Origin: Catelliglobosispora koreensis DSM 44566
GTDB taxonomy: Bacteria > Actinomycetota > Actinomycetes > Mycobacteriales > Micromonosporaceae
NCBI RefSeq assembly: GCF_000379685.1
Contig: NZ_KB903261.1
Location: 62,097-126,096 of the forward strand
DNA: 64,000 bases
Direction: 5' to 3'
Shown: positions 1-9,996 of the stretch, piece by piece
How the letters are laid out: each line of letters begins with the position of its first letter
Position numbering within the stretch: the stretch's first letter is position 1
Made by a program: the position numbers and the translations under genes
The notes under the pieces: generated by a model
What the model was told of the DNA's origin: nothing
Seen by the model: the letters and a program-made list of their open reading frames with translations, nothing else
Database searches by the model: none

Positions 1-71
1 CTAGGCCGCACCACATAGCGGACTTCGGCACCTTCCAACTGATCTGCCACGTCTCCTGCGCGGCCACGCAT
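1..71 (-). CDS. Possible 5' end of a gene leaving the window
   Basis: An open frame starts with ATG at 71 on the minus strand and stays open for 23 codons to the window edge. A GGAGG lies 11 bases before the ATG, longer than ideal spacing. The piece is too short to recognise a family. It would be divergent from the oligopeptidase gene. This is weak support and could be chance. Confidence 0.3.
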   Translation of the reverse strand, partial: MRGRAGDVADQLEGAEVRYVVRP

Positions 72-168
72 TCTCTGGCGCACCTCCAGATTGAGAACAT
101 CTTAGAACATGTGTTCGAAGCATAGCACTGATGGCGGTCATCATCAGGGCTCAGCTAGCGTTTACGCC

Positions 169-2253
169 ATGACCCAGTCACCAGTTGCGAAGCGGCTCCC
201 GGTTGAGCGGACCCACCACGGCGATACCATCATCGATGAATATGCGTGGCTTGAGCAAAAGGAAGACCCAGCGGTCATCGCCCACCTTGAGGCGGAAAAC
301 GCTTACACAGAAAAGATGACGGCTCACCTTGCCGGCCTTCGCGAGGCCGTCTTCCAGGAGATCAAGGCCCGCACCCAGGAGACCGATCTCTCGGTTCCCT
401 TGCGCCACAACGGTTTCTGGTATTACACCCGCACTGAAGAGGGCAAGCAGTACGGCATACACTGCCGCAAGCCGATCGCTGAGGGCGAAACCGCCCCGCC
501 GGTCGCCAAGGATGGCGCCCCTCTTCCGGGTGAAGAAATTCTGCTCGACGGCAACGCTCTGGCCGAAGGACACGACTTCTTCTCCCTCGGCACCTTCGAC
601 GTCAGCCCCGACAGCAACCTGCTCGCCTACTCGACCGACTTCTCCGGCGACGAGCGGTTCACCTTGCGCTTCAAAGATCTGCGCACCGGCGAGCTGCTGC
701 CCGACGAGATCAAAGACGTGTTCTACGGCGGTGCCTGGGCAACTGACAACAGCACCTTCTTCTACCTCACGATCGATGACGCCTGGCGCCCGCACCGCGT
801 GTGGCGGCACGTGCTGCGATCGTCCATAGACGACGTTCTGGTTTTCCAAGAAGACGACGAGCGGTTCTGGGTCGGCATCGATCTGACCCGCTCACAGAAG
901 TTCCTCGTGATCGACAGCAATAGCAAGCTCACCTCGGAGGCCCGTCTGATCCCGGCCGACCGTCCGCTGGAGGAGGCGGTGATCTTTGGTGAAGGGCGCC
1001 GTCAAGGCGTTGAGCTGTCCCTAGATCACCAGGGTGACCGGTGGCTCGTGCTGCACAACGACAACGCGGAGAACTTCACGCTGGGCTGGGTGCCGGTCGA
1101 GGACCACAGCGACTACCACCCGTTGATCGAGCACCGCTCCGACACGCGGCTCGAAGGCGTGGACGCCTTCCAAGACGTCATCGTCGTGCACTTCCGCAAG
1201 GACGGGCTGACCGGGCTGCGGATCGTGCCCAACGACGGTGAGCCTTACGACATCTCGTTCCCGGAACCGATCTACACGGTGGGCCTGGGCGGCAACGCCG
1301 ACTATGACCAGCGCCAGCTGCGCATGTCCTACAACTCGATGATCACGCCGGACTCGGTGTACGACTACGATCTCGACTCGCGGGAATTGTTGCTGCGCAG
1401 GCAAAAGCCGGTGCTCGCCGGCCCGGACGGGCGGCCGTTCGACATAGCCGACTACGAGCAGCACCGTGTTTGGGCGACCGCCGACGACGGCACACAGGTC
1501 CCGATCTCGCTCGTGTGCAAGGCCGGAACCCCGCGCGACGGTTCCGCGGCCCTGCTCCTCTACGGCTACGGCTCCTACGAGACGAGCATGGACCCGTGGT
1601 TCTCCATTCCACGGCTGTCGCTTTTGGACCGTGGCGTCGTCTACGCCGTCGCTCACATCCGCGGCGGCGGCGAGATGGGGCGCCGCTGGTATGAAGAGGG
1701 CAAGATGCTCGCCAAGCGCAACACGTTCACCGACTTCAACGCGTGCGCACGGCACCTAGTGAAATCCGGCTGGGCCAGCGCGGACCGGCTCGTGGCACGT
1801 GGCGGCTCAGCGGGCGGGCTGCTCATGGGTGCGATCGCCAACCTCGCCCCCGACGCCTACGCGGGCATCGTCGCGCAGGTCGCTTTCGTCGACCCGCTGA
1901 CCACGATCCTCGACCCGTCCCTGCCCCTGACCGTCACCGAGTGGGAAGAGTGGGGCAACCCGATTGAGTCGCCCGAGGTCTACGCCTACATGAAGGGCTA
2001 TTCGCCCTACGAAAACGTGTCCAACCTGGACTATCCGCCGATCCTGGCGATGACGAGCCTCAACGACGCCCGCGTGCGCTACTGCGAGCCCGCCAAGTGG
2101 GTCGCCCGCCTGCGCGAGCGCGCTCCGCAGGGCTCCTACTTGCTGAAGACCGAGATGGGCGCCGGCCACGGCGGCCCATCCGGGCGCTATGACGTGTGGA
2201 AAGAAGAAGCCTTCATGGCGGCTTGGGCGCTCGACCGCCTCGGCGTGGCCTGA
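169..2253 (+). CDS. ptrB: S9A serine peptidase, oligopeptidase B type
   Basis: Cytosolic prolyl-oligopeptidase family enzyme that cuts short peptides, usually after basic residues. The N-terminal two thirds form the propeller that restricts substrate size and the last third is the alpha/beta hydrolase. The triad is visible: Ser547 in GGSAGG, Asp633 in LNDARV and His667 in GAGHGG, numbered from the ATG at 169. An in-frame ATG at 109 adds 20 residues, but family members begin close to the MTQSP start and the extension looks non-coding. No signal peptide is present. The length of 694 residues is normal. The gene converges on the amylase-pullulanase gene across a strong hairpin. Confidence 0.93.
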   Translation: MTQSPVAKRLPVERTHHGDTIIDEYAWLEQKEDPAVIAHLEAENAYTEKMTAHLAGLREAVFQEIKARTQETDLSVPLRHNGFWYYTRTEEGKQYGIHCRKPIAEGETAPPVAKDGAPLPGEEILLDGNALAEGHDFFSLGTFDVSPDSNLLAYSTDFSGDERFTLRFKDLRTGELLPDEIKDVFYGGAWATDNSTFFYLTIDDAWRPHRVWRHVLRSSIDDVLVFQEDDERFWVGIDLTRSQKFLVIDSNSKLTSEARLIPADRPLEEAVIFGEGRRQGVELSLDHQGDRWLVLHNDNAENFTLGWVPVEDHSDYHPLIEHRSDTRLEGVDAFQDVIVVHFRKDGLTGLRIVPNDGEPYDISFPEPIYTVGLGGNADYDQRQLRMSYNSMITPDSVYDYDLDSRELLLRRQKPVLAGPDGRPFDIADYEQHRVWATADDGTQVPISLVCKAGTPRDGSAALLLYGYGSYETSMDPWFSIPRLSLLDRGVVYAVAHIRGGGEMGRRWYEEGKMLAKRNTFTDFNACARHLVKSGWASADRLVARGGSAGGLLMGAIANLAPDAYAGIVAQVAFVDPLTTILDPSLPLTVTEWEEWGNPIESPEVYAYMKGYSPYENVSNLDYPPILAMTSLNDARVRYCEPAKWVARLRERAPQGSYLLKTEMGAGHGGPSGRYDVWKEEAFMAAWALDRLGVA

Positions 2254-2366
2254 GTTCGGGCTGGCCGCTAAGGCGTGCCCTGTTTCGCTCTGCACCCAAA
2301 GCGGCGTGGGGCGAATCGGGTTGGCACGTGCCTTTGAGCTGCGGGCATGTGTCTGCGCACAACGCA

Positions 2367-2429
2367 TTTGCTTTGCACCCATACGGGAACGAATATGCAC
2401 CGCCCGAGCCCGTATGGGTGCAAAGCAAA
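2367..2429. terminator. Perfect 21-bp stem-loop between convergent genes
   Basis: The arms at 2367-2387 and 2409-2429 are perfect reverse complements of 21 bases, separated by a 21-base loop. The left arm begins TTTGCTTTGCACCC. It is the main feature in the 281-base gap between two convergent genes, so a bidirectional terminator is the simplest reading. The stem is only moderately GC-rich and lacks a clear U tract, so a small mobile palindrome is an alternative. Confidence 0.7.
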
Positions 2430-2534
2430 GGGGCAGAACAACCACCTACCACCTGCACGCCCCCGCCGATCAAGGCAGTGCCGCTATAGGTGGAAAGCGG
2501 AAGAGGGCCGCGATCAAGCACAGCCCTCAAACGC

Positions 2535-5500
2535 CTACCGCGAGGTGAAGACGGCGACGGTCCGTGCCGGGACGGTGAGGACACCGTTGGCGTAGGACGC
2601 GCCTGCCATCACGGGATCAACCGAGGGTGCGACCTTCAGCGTGCCGAGACCTGGTAGCAAGTGAGTCGCCGCCGCGCCGGTGCCGTTGAAGACGACCACG
2701 ATGGTTTCGCGATCATCGCGCAGCACCATCGTGATCACGCCCGAGGTGCCCGTGACTGGGAAGGAGACCTTCCGCTGCACTTCGTCCAACGTGGACAGAG
2801 CAAACAGCTTCGAGGACTTCCGGATCCGCAACAGCTCCTGATAGCGGGCCGTCGCCAGGGCGATGTCGGCGCAGGACGGGACGAGTGACGGGTCGGCGAG
2901 CAACGGGCCCGCGTATTGCCACTTGCCAGCGTTGTCCCAAGCCGGGGGCAGACCGCGCCCGAAACCGTTGCCCTTGGCGCAATCCCACTCGACCGCGTTG
3001 AACCAGTCACCCGAGTCATACGAGTTGCGGTCGAGGGACTTGGAGCGCAGGCGATCGGAACCGAAGGTGACGAAGCCGGTGCCCTGGCCGAGCACCACCG
3101 TGGACAGAGCGAGGACCTGCATCCGGGCCCGGTCAGCCGGTGAGACTCCGGTCAGCTTGTAGGCCAGCGCGTCGAACAGGATCTCGTTGTCGTGCGCGTC
3201 GACATAGGTCACGCCTTCGGACGGTGTTGCCGTATAGCCAGCGGGAGAACCGTTGTAGAGCACGTCGCGGCCCCGCACAACTGACCCTGACGAGCCGGTG
3301 AACTTATAGTCGGCCAAGTTTCCGGTCAGGCCAACTTTGATCAGATCCTCGTAGTTGGACAGTTTCGCCCCGGCACCCAAGCCCGACGCGAAGCCTTGCT
3401 GTCGTGGGTCATCGTCGAAGGGCCCGCCACCACGAACCGCGTCACGCAACCGGTCGTTGAACGTGCCGATCCCGGTGCCCGCCATGTTCTGCTGCGTCGC
3501 CTGAACGAACCGGGCGTTGTTGGCGACCTCGCCGAAGTTCCAGCCCTCGCCGTAAAGCAGGATCGACTTCCCGTTGGGAAGCTTGTCGAGTGCCTCTCTC
3601 ACGGCGATCATGTTGGCTTTGGGGTGGTGGCCCATCAGGTCGAACCGGAACCCGTCGACGCCATAGGCGGACGCCCACGTGACGACGGAGTCGACGACCA
3701 GTTTGCCCATCATCATGTTCTCGGGCGCGGTGTTGAGACAGCAGGTCGACGTCTCGATCGAGCCGTCGGCGGCCAGCCGGTGGTAGTAACCCGGCACGAC
3801 ACTGTCCAATGGCGACGGTGCCGAGGTGTGGTTGTAGACGACATCCATGACGACCCGCAAACCCTTGGCGTGCAAGGCGTCCACCATGGCTTTGAACTCA
3901 CCGTTGCGTGCTGTTCCGGCCGGGTTCACCGCATACCCACCCTCGGGCACCGTGTAGTGCAGCGGATCGTATCCCCAGTTGTAACCGTCCCGGGCCCGGA
4001 CCGCGTCAACGCATTCTTGTTGCTGCGGCGAGTTCGCGGGCAGCGAGGCCAGATCACAGGCGGGCACCGCTTGATCGGAACGCAGCTCGGGAATCGTCGC
4101 GAAATCGAATGCCGGCAACAGGTGCAGGTGCGTGACACCAGCTTCCGCGAGCGCCTTCAAATGACGCGTTCCCGCGGAATCAACGGTGAACGCGCCATAG
4201 GTGCCACGCAGCTCGGCAGGCACCGAGGCATCCGTGATCGAGAAGTCCCGCACGGAGACTTCCTGAACGTGCGGCCTCCCATCGAACTTCTCCACCTTGG
4301 CCGCGCCCAGTTGCGCGATCACGCTATGGGTCGAATTCGGTGTCAGGGCAACGGAATACGGATCCGTCACCGAGCGCGTGCCCTGCCATGTCGTCACGCG
4401 ATAGCGGTAGGACTTGCCATCCCAGTCCCGCTTTCCGCTGGCGCTCCACACTCCCGTGCGCTCGTCTAGCCGCATCGGCACCACCGTGTCGCCCAGCTCC
4501 AGCTCGACCTTGTGTGCCGTTGGCGCCCAGAGTTTTAGCGTCGGCTGATTACGTTCATAGATGACGCCCAGCTTCTCCGATGCTGCCGGGGCGTAGTGGT
4601 CGTCGATCGCGCCAGCGATCTGCACACCAGTCGCGGACAAGAGCTTTCCGGTGTGGTCACTCTCCGTCGCGATCACCTGTCCGCGCAGGTCACTCTTCTT
4701 TATTTCCAAGCCAAAGGTGGGGTACTCCCAAAGCTGTGGAAACCGCTCACGTTGTGCTTCGGTCAGACCGTTGGGCTTGGCCGTCATCGCGACGGTGGAG
4801 AACGTGCCCGCGAGCTTTCCGTCCACAATGGACGCCCCGCCGTTGGGGAAGACCGCCAGCCCGTAGACCTTTCCATCGGGGTTCGCTTTCTTCCACGCGA
4901 GCGTGCTCCGGTCCAATAGCTGGGCGAACGATTTCGTCAGGTCGATATCGCTGCCACCAGACGTCTTCACCTCTGGGCGCAGGTAGGCCTGACGGCCTGA
5001 CAGGATCCACGCCTCGCGGCCGGAGACACTGAAGTTCAGCCGCTGATCGTTTGGCAGGTCCTTCTCGTCGCCCTTATGCACGATGTAGCTGACTCCCGTT
5101 GCTCCTGGCACCAAAGGAATCTCAAACGTCGCGCCGTACGAGTCGATCCGCGTTGGCAGCATCGGGGAGTTCCACTCGACCGGGTTAGCGTTGCCGTCCC
5201 ACAGGTGCAAACCCCAGCCGGCGTAATTGCCATCGGCTCGGCGATAGTGCAGAACTGCCGTGTTAGCGGGTGGTTCAGTGGGAGCTGGCGCGGGCTGAAG
5301 GGCCGTCTCGCCCTGCTTCAGCCACACCTCATAGGTCTGGCTCGGGTCGATGAAACGGTCAGTCGCCACATCTTTGTTGCCGTTGGCGTCGATTACCAAG
5401 TACCCGATCGAGGTTGCCCCGGGCTTGACCTTCACCCAGGCGAAGGCGCCATAGGCGTCACGGCCGGCGAAAGGCTGACCTTGCGGCCACGGCAGATTCT

Positions 5501-7583
5501 GCGTCGGATCGATGTCACCCCAGGTGTACAAGCGCCAGTCGGCGTAGTTCCCATCGGGGCGCTGGTAGTGCACCAAAACGTAATCCCGCTGCGCCGCCTG
5601 CGGCGGCGTCGCGACGGTGGTGGAAGCGCTCGCCGTCACCGTGCGCCCGCGACTGTCCCGGGCCACCGCGTGATAGCGCACCACCGTGTTTCCAGCGAGT
5701 CCCTTCAGATCGTGGTGCACGCGGTGTGGCGCGGTCGTCGCGGTGCCGAGCATCTGCCACTTGCCGTTGCCGACCTGAGCGGAAACGCTGACCGTCGCGT
5801 TGGGATCGCCGGTAACGCTGGCCGTGATGACAGACTGCGTGTGCTGCAGCGACGGCACGTTGAGCGTCAGGTTCAACGCACTAGAAGGCGCCTTCGCTGC
5901 GGCCCGGAAGACTGTCGTCGACTGCGCGCCAACGGATAGCGCCGAACCGTCAAACGCGCCCGAGCCGTAGATGCGGCTCCAGCTCGCGGCACCAAACGTG
6001 TTCATGGGCACCGTTTTCGCTGACGTGGAGCTGTTCACGGCCACGATGTATTCGGTGCCGTCAGCACCCAAGCGCGAGAAGGCAAACACCCCATCGCCCG
6101 CGTAACGCGTCGTCTGCGTCCCGTTGCGCAGCGCCTCATGGTTCTTGCGCAGCGCACCCAACTCGGCAATCGCGCGATACATAGGGTGGTTCGTGTCGTA
6201 GTTGTCCTGCGCGTGTGTGCGGTCCGTCCCGAGCAGATCGTCGTCCAGATAGTCGGGTGTCTTCGAGGCGAACATGTCCTGCCGGGCGTCCTTGTCGCCG
6301 CCGTTGCCGGTGAAGCCTTGCTCGTCGCCCGAATAAATCACCGGCTGCCCGCGAGTCAGCATCATCAGTTCGTGCGCCAGTCGCGACTTCTCCAGGCTGC
6401 CCGTGAACGTGCCGATGCGGCCCATATCGTGATTGCCCAGGAACGTTGGCAGCGCGTTGGCGTTGGTCTTCCTTGACGTGTAAAGAGAATCAGCGGCGTA
6501 AAGCTCGGCCAAGCCCGTGCCGGAGCCACCGTTCACGAAACCCGTCGCGGCAGCCTGGAAACCAAAGTCGAGCACGGCTGGCAGTTTGCCCTCACGCACA
6601 TAGCTGGACATGATCGACGGGTCCGCCGAGTAGACCTCGCCGAACATGAAGAAGTCCTTGTGCCGGTTCATGATGGCGTCGGAGAACTGCGGCCAGAATT
6701 CCATGTTGACGTGCTTGGCGGTGTCGAGCCGGAAGCCGTCAACGCCCGTGTCTTTGACCCAGTCGGAGTAGATCTTCGTCATGCCCTGCACGACTTCTGG
6801 GCGTTCCGTCCACAGATCGTCGAGGCCGAAGAAATCACCATACGTGCTGTTCTCACCGGAGAACGTGGAGTCCCCACGGTTGTGGTACATCATCGGGTCG
6901 TTCAGCCAAGCGGGAACCTTGGGGCCGTTGACAACCGGGGTGTACGGCGTCTTGCCCACGGCCGGGAAACCTTGCGAGCCGTCAGCGTAGTTCGTGTCAT
7001 CGAACGGCTGGCCTTCCCGGTCAAGGTAGGGCGCGGTCTTCTTGTCCACATAGGACTGCTGATTCTCACGGTAGGAGATCAGGTCAGCCGTGTGGTTCAC
7101 GATGACGTCGAGGTAGATCTTGATGCCCCGTTTGTGGGCGATTCTGACGAGCTCTTTGAGGTCTTCACGCGTACCAAAATGGGGGTCAACCTGGGTGAAA
7201 TCATTGATCCAGTAGCCGTGGTAGCCGGCCGAATCCCCTTGCACGGGCTGGTTTTTGAAGATCGGCGCCAGCCAGATCGCCGTGGTCCCCAGGCCCTGGA
7301 TGTAGTCCAGCCGGTTGATCACGCCACGCAGATCGCCCCCGTGATAGAAGCCCTTGTCCGCTGGGTCATAACCGGTCTTCGTCCGGTCACCTTGGTAGTG
7401 CCCACGGTCATTGCTGGGATCGCCGTTAGCGAACCGGTCTGGCACGACGAAATAGAACTGCTCAGCTTCGCGCACATCATCGTGACCAGGAGTTTCTTTC
7501 TCCCGCCCGGCATAGGCCGGGTTGCTGAGCAAAGCGACCGATAACAGTCCTATGAGGAGCATTCGCAATCGACGGAGGCTCAT
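2535..7583 (-). CDS. pulA: Secreted amylase-pullulanase fusion
   Basis: Extracellular starch and pullulan degrading enzyme of 1682 residues. A signal peptide (residues 1-26, ending in AYA) is followed by an alpha-amylase GH13 domain with nucleophile Asp287, acid/base Glu316 and Asp386 in NHD. A linker with an Ig-like part leads to two pullulanase-associated CBM41-type modules (around 655-750 and 765-860, both with DGNYA.W). Then come pullulanase N-domains and a second GH13 domain with Asp1315 in GFRFD, Glu1346 in GEGW and Asp1465 in AHDNE. Both catalytic sets look complete, so one chain should cleave alpha-1,4 and alpha-1,6 bonds. Large two-catalytic-domain pullulanases of this kind are known from actinobacteria. 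A TAGGG sits 7 bases before the ATG. Confidence 0.93.
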   Translation of the reverse strand: MSLRRLRMLLIGLLSVALLSNPAYAGREKETPGHDDVREAEQFYFVVPDRFANGDPSNDRGHYQGDRTKTGYDPADKGFYHGGDLRGVINRLDYIQGLGTTAIWLAPIFKNQPVQGDSAGYHGYWINDFTQVDPHFGTREDLKELVRIAHKRGIKIYLDVIVNHTADLISYRENQQSYVDKKTAPYLDREGQPFDDTNYADGSQGFPAVGKTPYTPVVNGPKVPAWLNDPMMYHNRGDSTFSGENSTYGDFFGLDDLWTERPEVVQGMTKIYSDWVKDTGVDGFRLDTAKHVNMEFWPQFSDAIMNRHKDFFMFGEVYSADPSIMSSYVREGKLPAVLDFGFQAAATGFVNGGSGTGLAELYAADSLYTSRKTNANALPTFLGNHDMGRIGTFTGSLEKSRLAHELMMLTRGQPVIYSGDEQGFTGNGGDKDARQDMFASKTPDYLDDDLLGTDRTHAQDNYDTNHPMYRAIAELGALRKNHEALRNGTQTTRYAGDGVFAFSRLGADGTEYIVAVNSSTSAKTVPMNTFGAASWSRIYGSGAFDGSALSVGAQSTTVFRAAAKAPSSALNLTLNVPSLQHTQSVITASVTGDPNATVSVSAQVGNGKWQMLGTATTAPHRVHHDLKGLAGNTVVRYHAVARDSRGRTVTASASTTVATPPQAAQRDYVLVHYQRPDGNYADWRLYTWGDIDPTQNLPWPQGQPFAGRDAYGAFAWVKVKPGATSIGYLVIDANGNKDVATDRFIDPSQTYEVWLKQGETALQPAPAPTEPPANTAVLHYRRADGNYAGWGLHLWDGNANPVEWNSPMLPTRIDSYGATFEIPLVPGATGVSYIVHKGDEKDLPNDQRLNFSVSGREAWILSGRQAYLRPEVKTSGGSDIDLTKSFAQLLDRSTLAWKKANPDGKVYGLAVFPNGGASIVDGKLAGTFSTVAMTAKPNGLTEAQRERFPQLWEYPTFGLEIKKSDLRGQVIATESDHTGKLLSATGVQIAGAIDDHYAPAASEKLGVIYERNQPTLKLWAPTAHKVELELGDTVVPMRLDERTGVWSASGKRDWDGKSYRYRVTTWQGTRSVTDPYSVALTPNSTHSVIAQLGAAKVEKFDGRPHVQEVSVRDFSITDASVPAELRGTYGAFTVDSAGTRHLKALAEAGVTHLHLLPAFDFATIPELRSDQAVPACDLASLPANSPQQQECVDAVRARDGYNWGYDPLHYTVPEGGYAVNPAGTARNGEFKAMVDALHAKGLRVVMDVVYNHTSAPSPLDSVVPGYYHRLAADGSIETSTCCLNTAPENMMMGKLVVDSVVTWASAYGVDGFRFDLMGHHPKANMIAVREALDKLPNGKSILLYGEGWNFGEVANNARFVQATQQNMAGTGIGTFNDRLRDAVRGGGPFDDDPRQQGFASGLGAGAKLSNYEDLIKVGLTGNLADYKFTGSSGSVVRGRDVLYNGSPAGYTATPSEGVTYVDAHDNEILFDALAYKLTGVSPADRARMQVLALSTVVLGQGTGFVTFGSDRLRSKSLDRNSYDSGDWFNAVEWDCAKGNGFGRGLPPAWDNAGKWQYAGPLLADPSLVPSCADIALATARYQELLRIRKSSKLFALSTLDEVQRKVSFPVTGTSGVITMVLRDDRETIVVVFNGTGAAATHLLPGLGTLKVAPSVDPVMAGASYANGVLTVPARTVAVFTSR

Positions 7584-7653
7584 GCGCGCACCCTACGGGT
7601 TTCTGAAATGTTTCCGCAAGAGTTGCTCTGTTCTTTCATGCTTGGATAGACCT

Positions 7654-8784
7654 ATGCGTCACGTAAGTTGGCAAGAAGCCTGCGCCATGCGGTTAAACCG
7701 GCACTTTCTAACCGCTGAAGCCCCCTCATTGGCAGCCACCGCTTCGTCGATATGCGGCGTGCACGCTCAAGTCATGACAGCCGCCGAGCTGTCGTTAGGC
7801 ATCCGCACCGGCGAGACCGCGACCGCCGTCCGGGAAGCACTGTGGACGGACCGTTCCCTGGTCAAGACCTTTGGCCTGCGCGGAACGATTCACCTGTTCC
7901 CTGCCGATGAGCTGCCGTTCTGGGGAGCCGCGTTGGGCTCACTGCCCTATTCGCGCAGCCTGCCCCCTGAGCTGACCCTCTCGCCCGCGCAGGTCGACGA
8001 CATCGTCGCCGCGATCGGTGCCGCGTTGCAGGACACCTTCTTGACGGCCGATGAGCTAACCGGCGAAGTCGTCAAACGCGCCGGGGCCTGGGCCGGAGCG
8101 CTTGTCATGCCAGCCTTCGACGGCATGTGGCCGCTGTGGCGCATGGCGATGTCCGATGCCGCCAATCGCGGGGCACTCTGCTTTGGACCTAACCGCGGCC
8201 GCAAAGTGACCTATGCCAACCCGTCTCGCTGGGTGCCTGCCTCGTCGCACGCCTCGGAGGATCCGTTCGGCGATCTAGCGTTGCGCTATCTCGCCAGCTA
8301 CGGACCCGCGACGCCGCAGCAGTTCGCGCAGTGGCTGGCGATCCCCAAGCGGCCCGCCATGGAACTGTTCAGTCGCCTGGGCGATCAGCTGGAAGAGGTG
8401 TCGCTGGAAGGGAAGTCGGCCTGGCTCGTGCGCGGGACGCCCGGTCACACGCTGGTTCCCGGGCTGCATCTGCTGCCCTTGTTCGACGCATACACCGTGG
8501 GATGCCATCCACGCGACCTGCTGTTTCCGGGCACCGCCGCCGAGCGTGCCCTCGCCCGGGGCCAAGCAGGCAACGTTGCGGTGATCCTCATCGACGGCAC
8601 CGTTCAGGGTGTCTGGCACCAGAAGAAGACCGGCAAGAAGCTGGCCGTGACGGCTGAACCTTTCCTGAAACTCTCCTCCAAAATGCGCCGGCTTTTAGAG
8701 GCCGAGGCCGAACGCGTGGGACTCTTGGCAGAGGCTGCCGTGTCGCTCACCATCGGCGAGGTGACCGCCCGAGCCCACTTGTAA
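7654..8784 (+). CDS. Winged-helix DNA-binding domain protein (HTH_42 type)
   Basis: This 376-residue protein matches the actinobacterial winged-helix family PF06224, related to AlkZ/YcaQ DNA glycosylases. The N-terminal ISW-like opening (VSWQEACAMRLNRHFL), the GVHAQVM segment and the internal LRGTIHLF are typical. An upstream in-frame ATG at 7522 would overlap the divergent pulA start, so 7654 is preferred; 7687 is another option. The exact reaction is not established for this subgroup; binding or repair of damaged DNA is a family-level inference. No membrane or signal segment is present. It stands alone, 29 bases before the next gene. Confidence 0.82.
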   Translation: MRHVSWQEACAMRLNRHFLTAEAPSLAATASSICGVHAQVMTAAELSLGIRTGETATAVREALWTDRSLVKTFGLRGTIHLFPADELPFWGAALGSLPYSRSLPPELTLSPAQVDDIVAAIGAALQDTFLTADELTGEVVKRAGAWAGALVMPAFDGMWPLWRMAMSDAANRGALCFGPNRGRKVTYANPSRWVPASSHASEDPFGDLALRYLASYGPATPQQFAQWLAIPKRPAMELFSRLGDQLEEVSLEGKSAWLVRGTPGHTLVPGLHLLPLFDAYTVGCHPRDLLFPGTAAERALARGQAGNVAVILIDGTVQGVWHQKKTGKKLAVTAEPFLKLSSKMRRLLEAEAERVGLLAEAAVSLTIGEVTARAHL

Positions 8785-8812
8785 TCTCTTACAGATTTTG
8801 AAAGGACGCGGC

Positions 8813-9469
8813 ATGAAGGTGGCCATCTTTGGAGCGACCGGAATGGTCGGCCAAGGGGTTCTCCGTGAGTCCCTCCTCGCCACCGACGTGACCGAGGTCG
8901 TCGTGCTTGGACGCTCGTCCACGGGCGTGCGCGATCCGAAGCTGACCGAAGTGCTCGTGCCCGACCTGGCCGATGTGTCTAGCGCGCGCACGGCACTGTC
9001 TGGAGTGGACGCTTGCTTCTTCTGCCTCGGCATCACTTCCGTGGGCATGAAGGAACCCGAATACCGGCACATCACCTATGACATGGCCGTCAACGCCGGG
9101 CGCTTGCTCGCTGAGCTCAACCCCGGCATGACCTTTATCTACGTGTCCGGCGCCGGCACCGATGGCAAAGCCATGTGGGCACGAGTCAAGAAGGAGACCG
9201 AGCAGGCACTGCTTGCCATGCCGCTCAACGCTTTCATGTTCCGACCCGGTTTCATCCAGCCCATGCACGGCATCAGGTCCAAGACACGTTTGTACAACAC
9301 GCTTTATGTCATCGCCCGGCCTCTATTCGGCCTCTACAAGCGCCTCGCCCCACGCCAGTCGCTGACCACCGAAAGCATCGGCCAGGCCATGCTGCAGGTC
9401 GCCCGCTCCGGAGCGCCCAAACGTGTCCTCGAAGCACCGGACATCAACGCCGTCCTGGGAACCCCGTAG
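8813..9469 (+). CDS. NAD(P)-binding atypical SDR / epimerase-like protein
   Basis: The 218-residue protein opens with a Rossmann strand and the nucleotide-binding motif GATGMVGQG at residues 7-15, typical of NAD(P)H-binding atypical short-chain dehydrogenases. No YxxxK catalytic pair is evident, which fits the atypical group, so the reaction is unknown. AAAGGA at 8801-8806 gives good spacing to the ATG at 8813; a start 15 bases upstream is possible but lacks a ribosome site. A small lipoprotein gene follows 23 bases downstream and may share the transcript. Confidence 0.85.
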   Translation: MKVAIFGATGMVGQGVLRESLLATDVTEVVVLGRSSTGVRDPKLTEVLVPDLADVSSARTALSGVDACFFCLGITSVGMKEPEYRHITYDMAVNAGRLLAELNPGMTFIYVSGAGTDGKAMWARVKKETEQALLAMPLNAFMFRPGFIQPMHGIRSKTRLYNTLYVIARPLFGLYKRLAPRQSLTTESIGQAMLQVARSGAPKRVLEAPDINAVLGTP

Positions 9470-9492
9470 CCACTTGGCGACTCTGCCGGCGC

Positions 9493-9990
9493 ATGAGACT
9501 CGCGTTCTCCTTCGTCTTGCTGCTTGCCGCCTGCACTACGCCCGCTCCTGCTCCCGTTCCTTCCGCGTCACCCGCGCCCTCATCTGACGGCGTGCTCGTC
9601 GTTCCCTGCTCGCACCAAATCGACTTCCTTTCGTCGCCCCCGCCTGATCACGAGATCGTCCTGGACACCGTGGCCCTGCCGACCCAAACGCTGACCGCCC
9701 ACCCCACGAACGAGCCCGGCAAACTGTTCGCCAAGCACGGCCTCATCGTGCGCAACAACTCCACCGTCGACCTTGTCGTCTCCGGCGAAGACCTCGGCAA
9801 AGTGACCATCGGCTGGGGCAACGCCGAACTCGGCGACGTCACGCACCTGCGCGTGAGCTGCACCGGCCAACCCGGCTGGATCGTCTTCGCCGGCGGCTAC
9901 TCCGTCACCGAGCCCCGCTGCGCCACCCTCGTCATCCGCGTCGGCACCACCCAACAGGACGCCCACATCCCCATCAGTAAACCCTGCTGA
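9493..9990 (+). CDS. Small secreted lipoprotein, unknown function
   Basis: The 165-residue product has a lipoprotein signal peptide with lipobox LAAC near residue 14, then a proline/serine-rich linker and a compact domain with three more cysteines (VPCSH, VSCTG, EPRCAT) plus a C-terminal Cys. I do not recognise the domain. The longer open frame from 9175 overlaps the previous gene and is not needed. It lies 23 bases after the NAD(P)-binding protein and ends at a strong hairpin. Confidence 0.7.
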   Translation: MRLAFSFVLLLAACTTPAPAPVPSASPAPSSDGVLVVPCSHQIDFLSSPPPDHEIVLDTVALPTQTLTAHPTNEPGKLFAKHGLIVRNNSTVDLVVSGEDLGKVTIGWGNAELGDVTHLRVSCTGQPGWIVFAGGYSVTEPRCATLVIRVGTTQQDAHIPISKPC

Positions 9991-9996
9991 CAAGGG

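Noticed and set aside
3396-4469. 357-codon open frame opposite pulA
   Set aside because: It is the antisense shadow of a long GC-rich gene with clear domains; its product has no family pattern. The same holds for 11551-12396 and 55978-56820.
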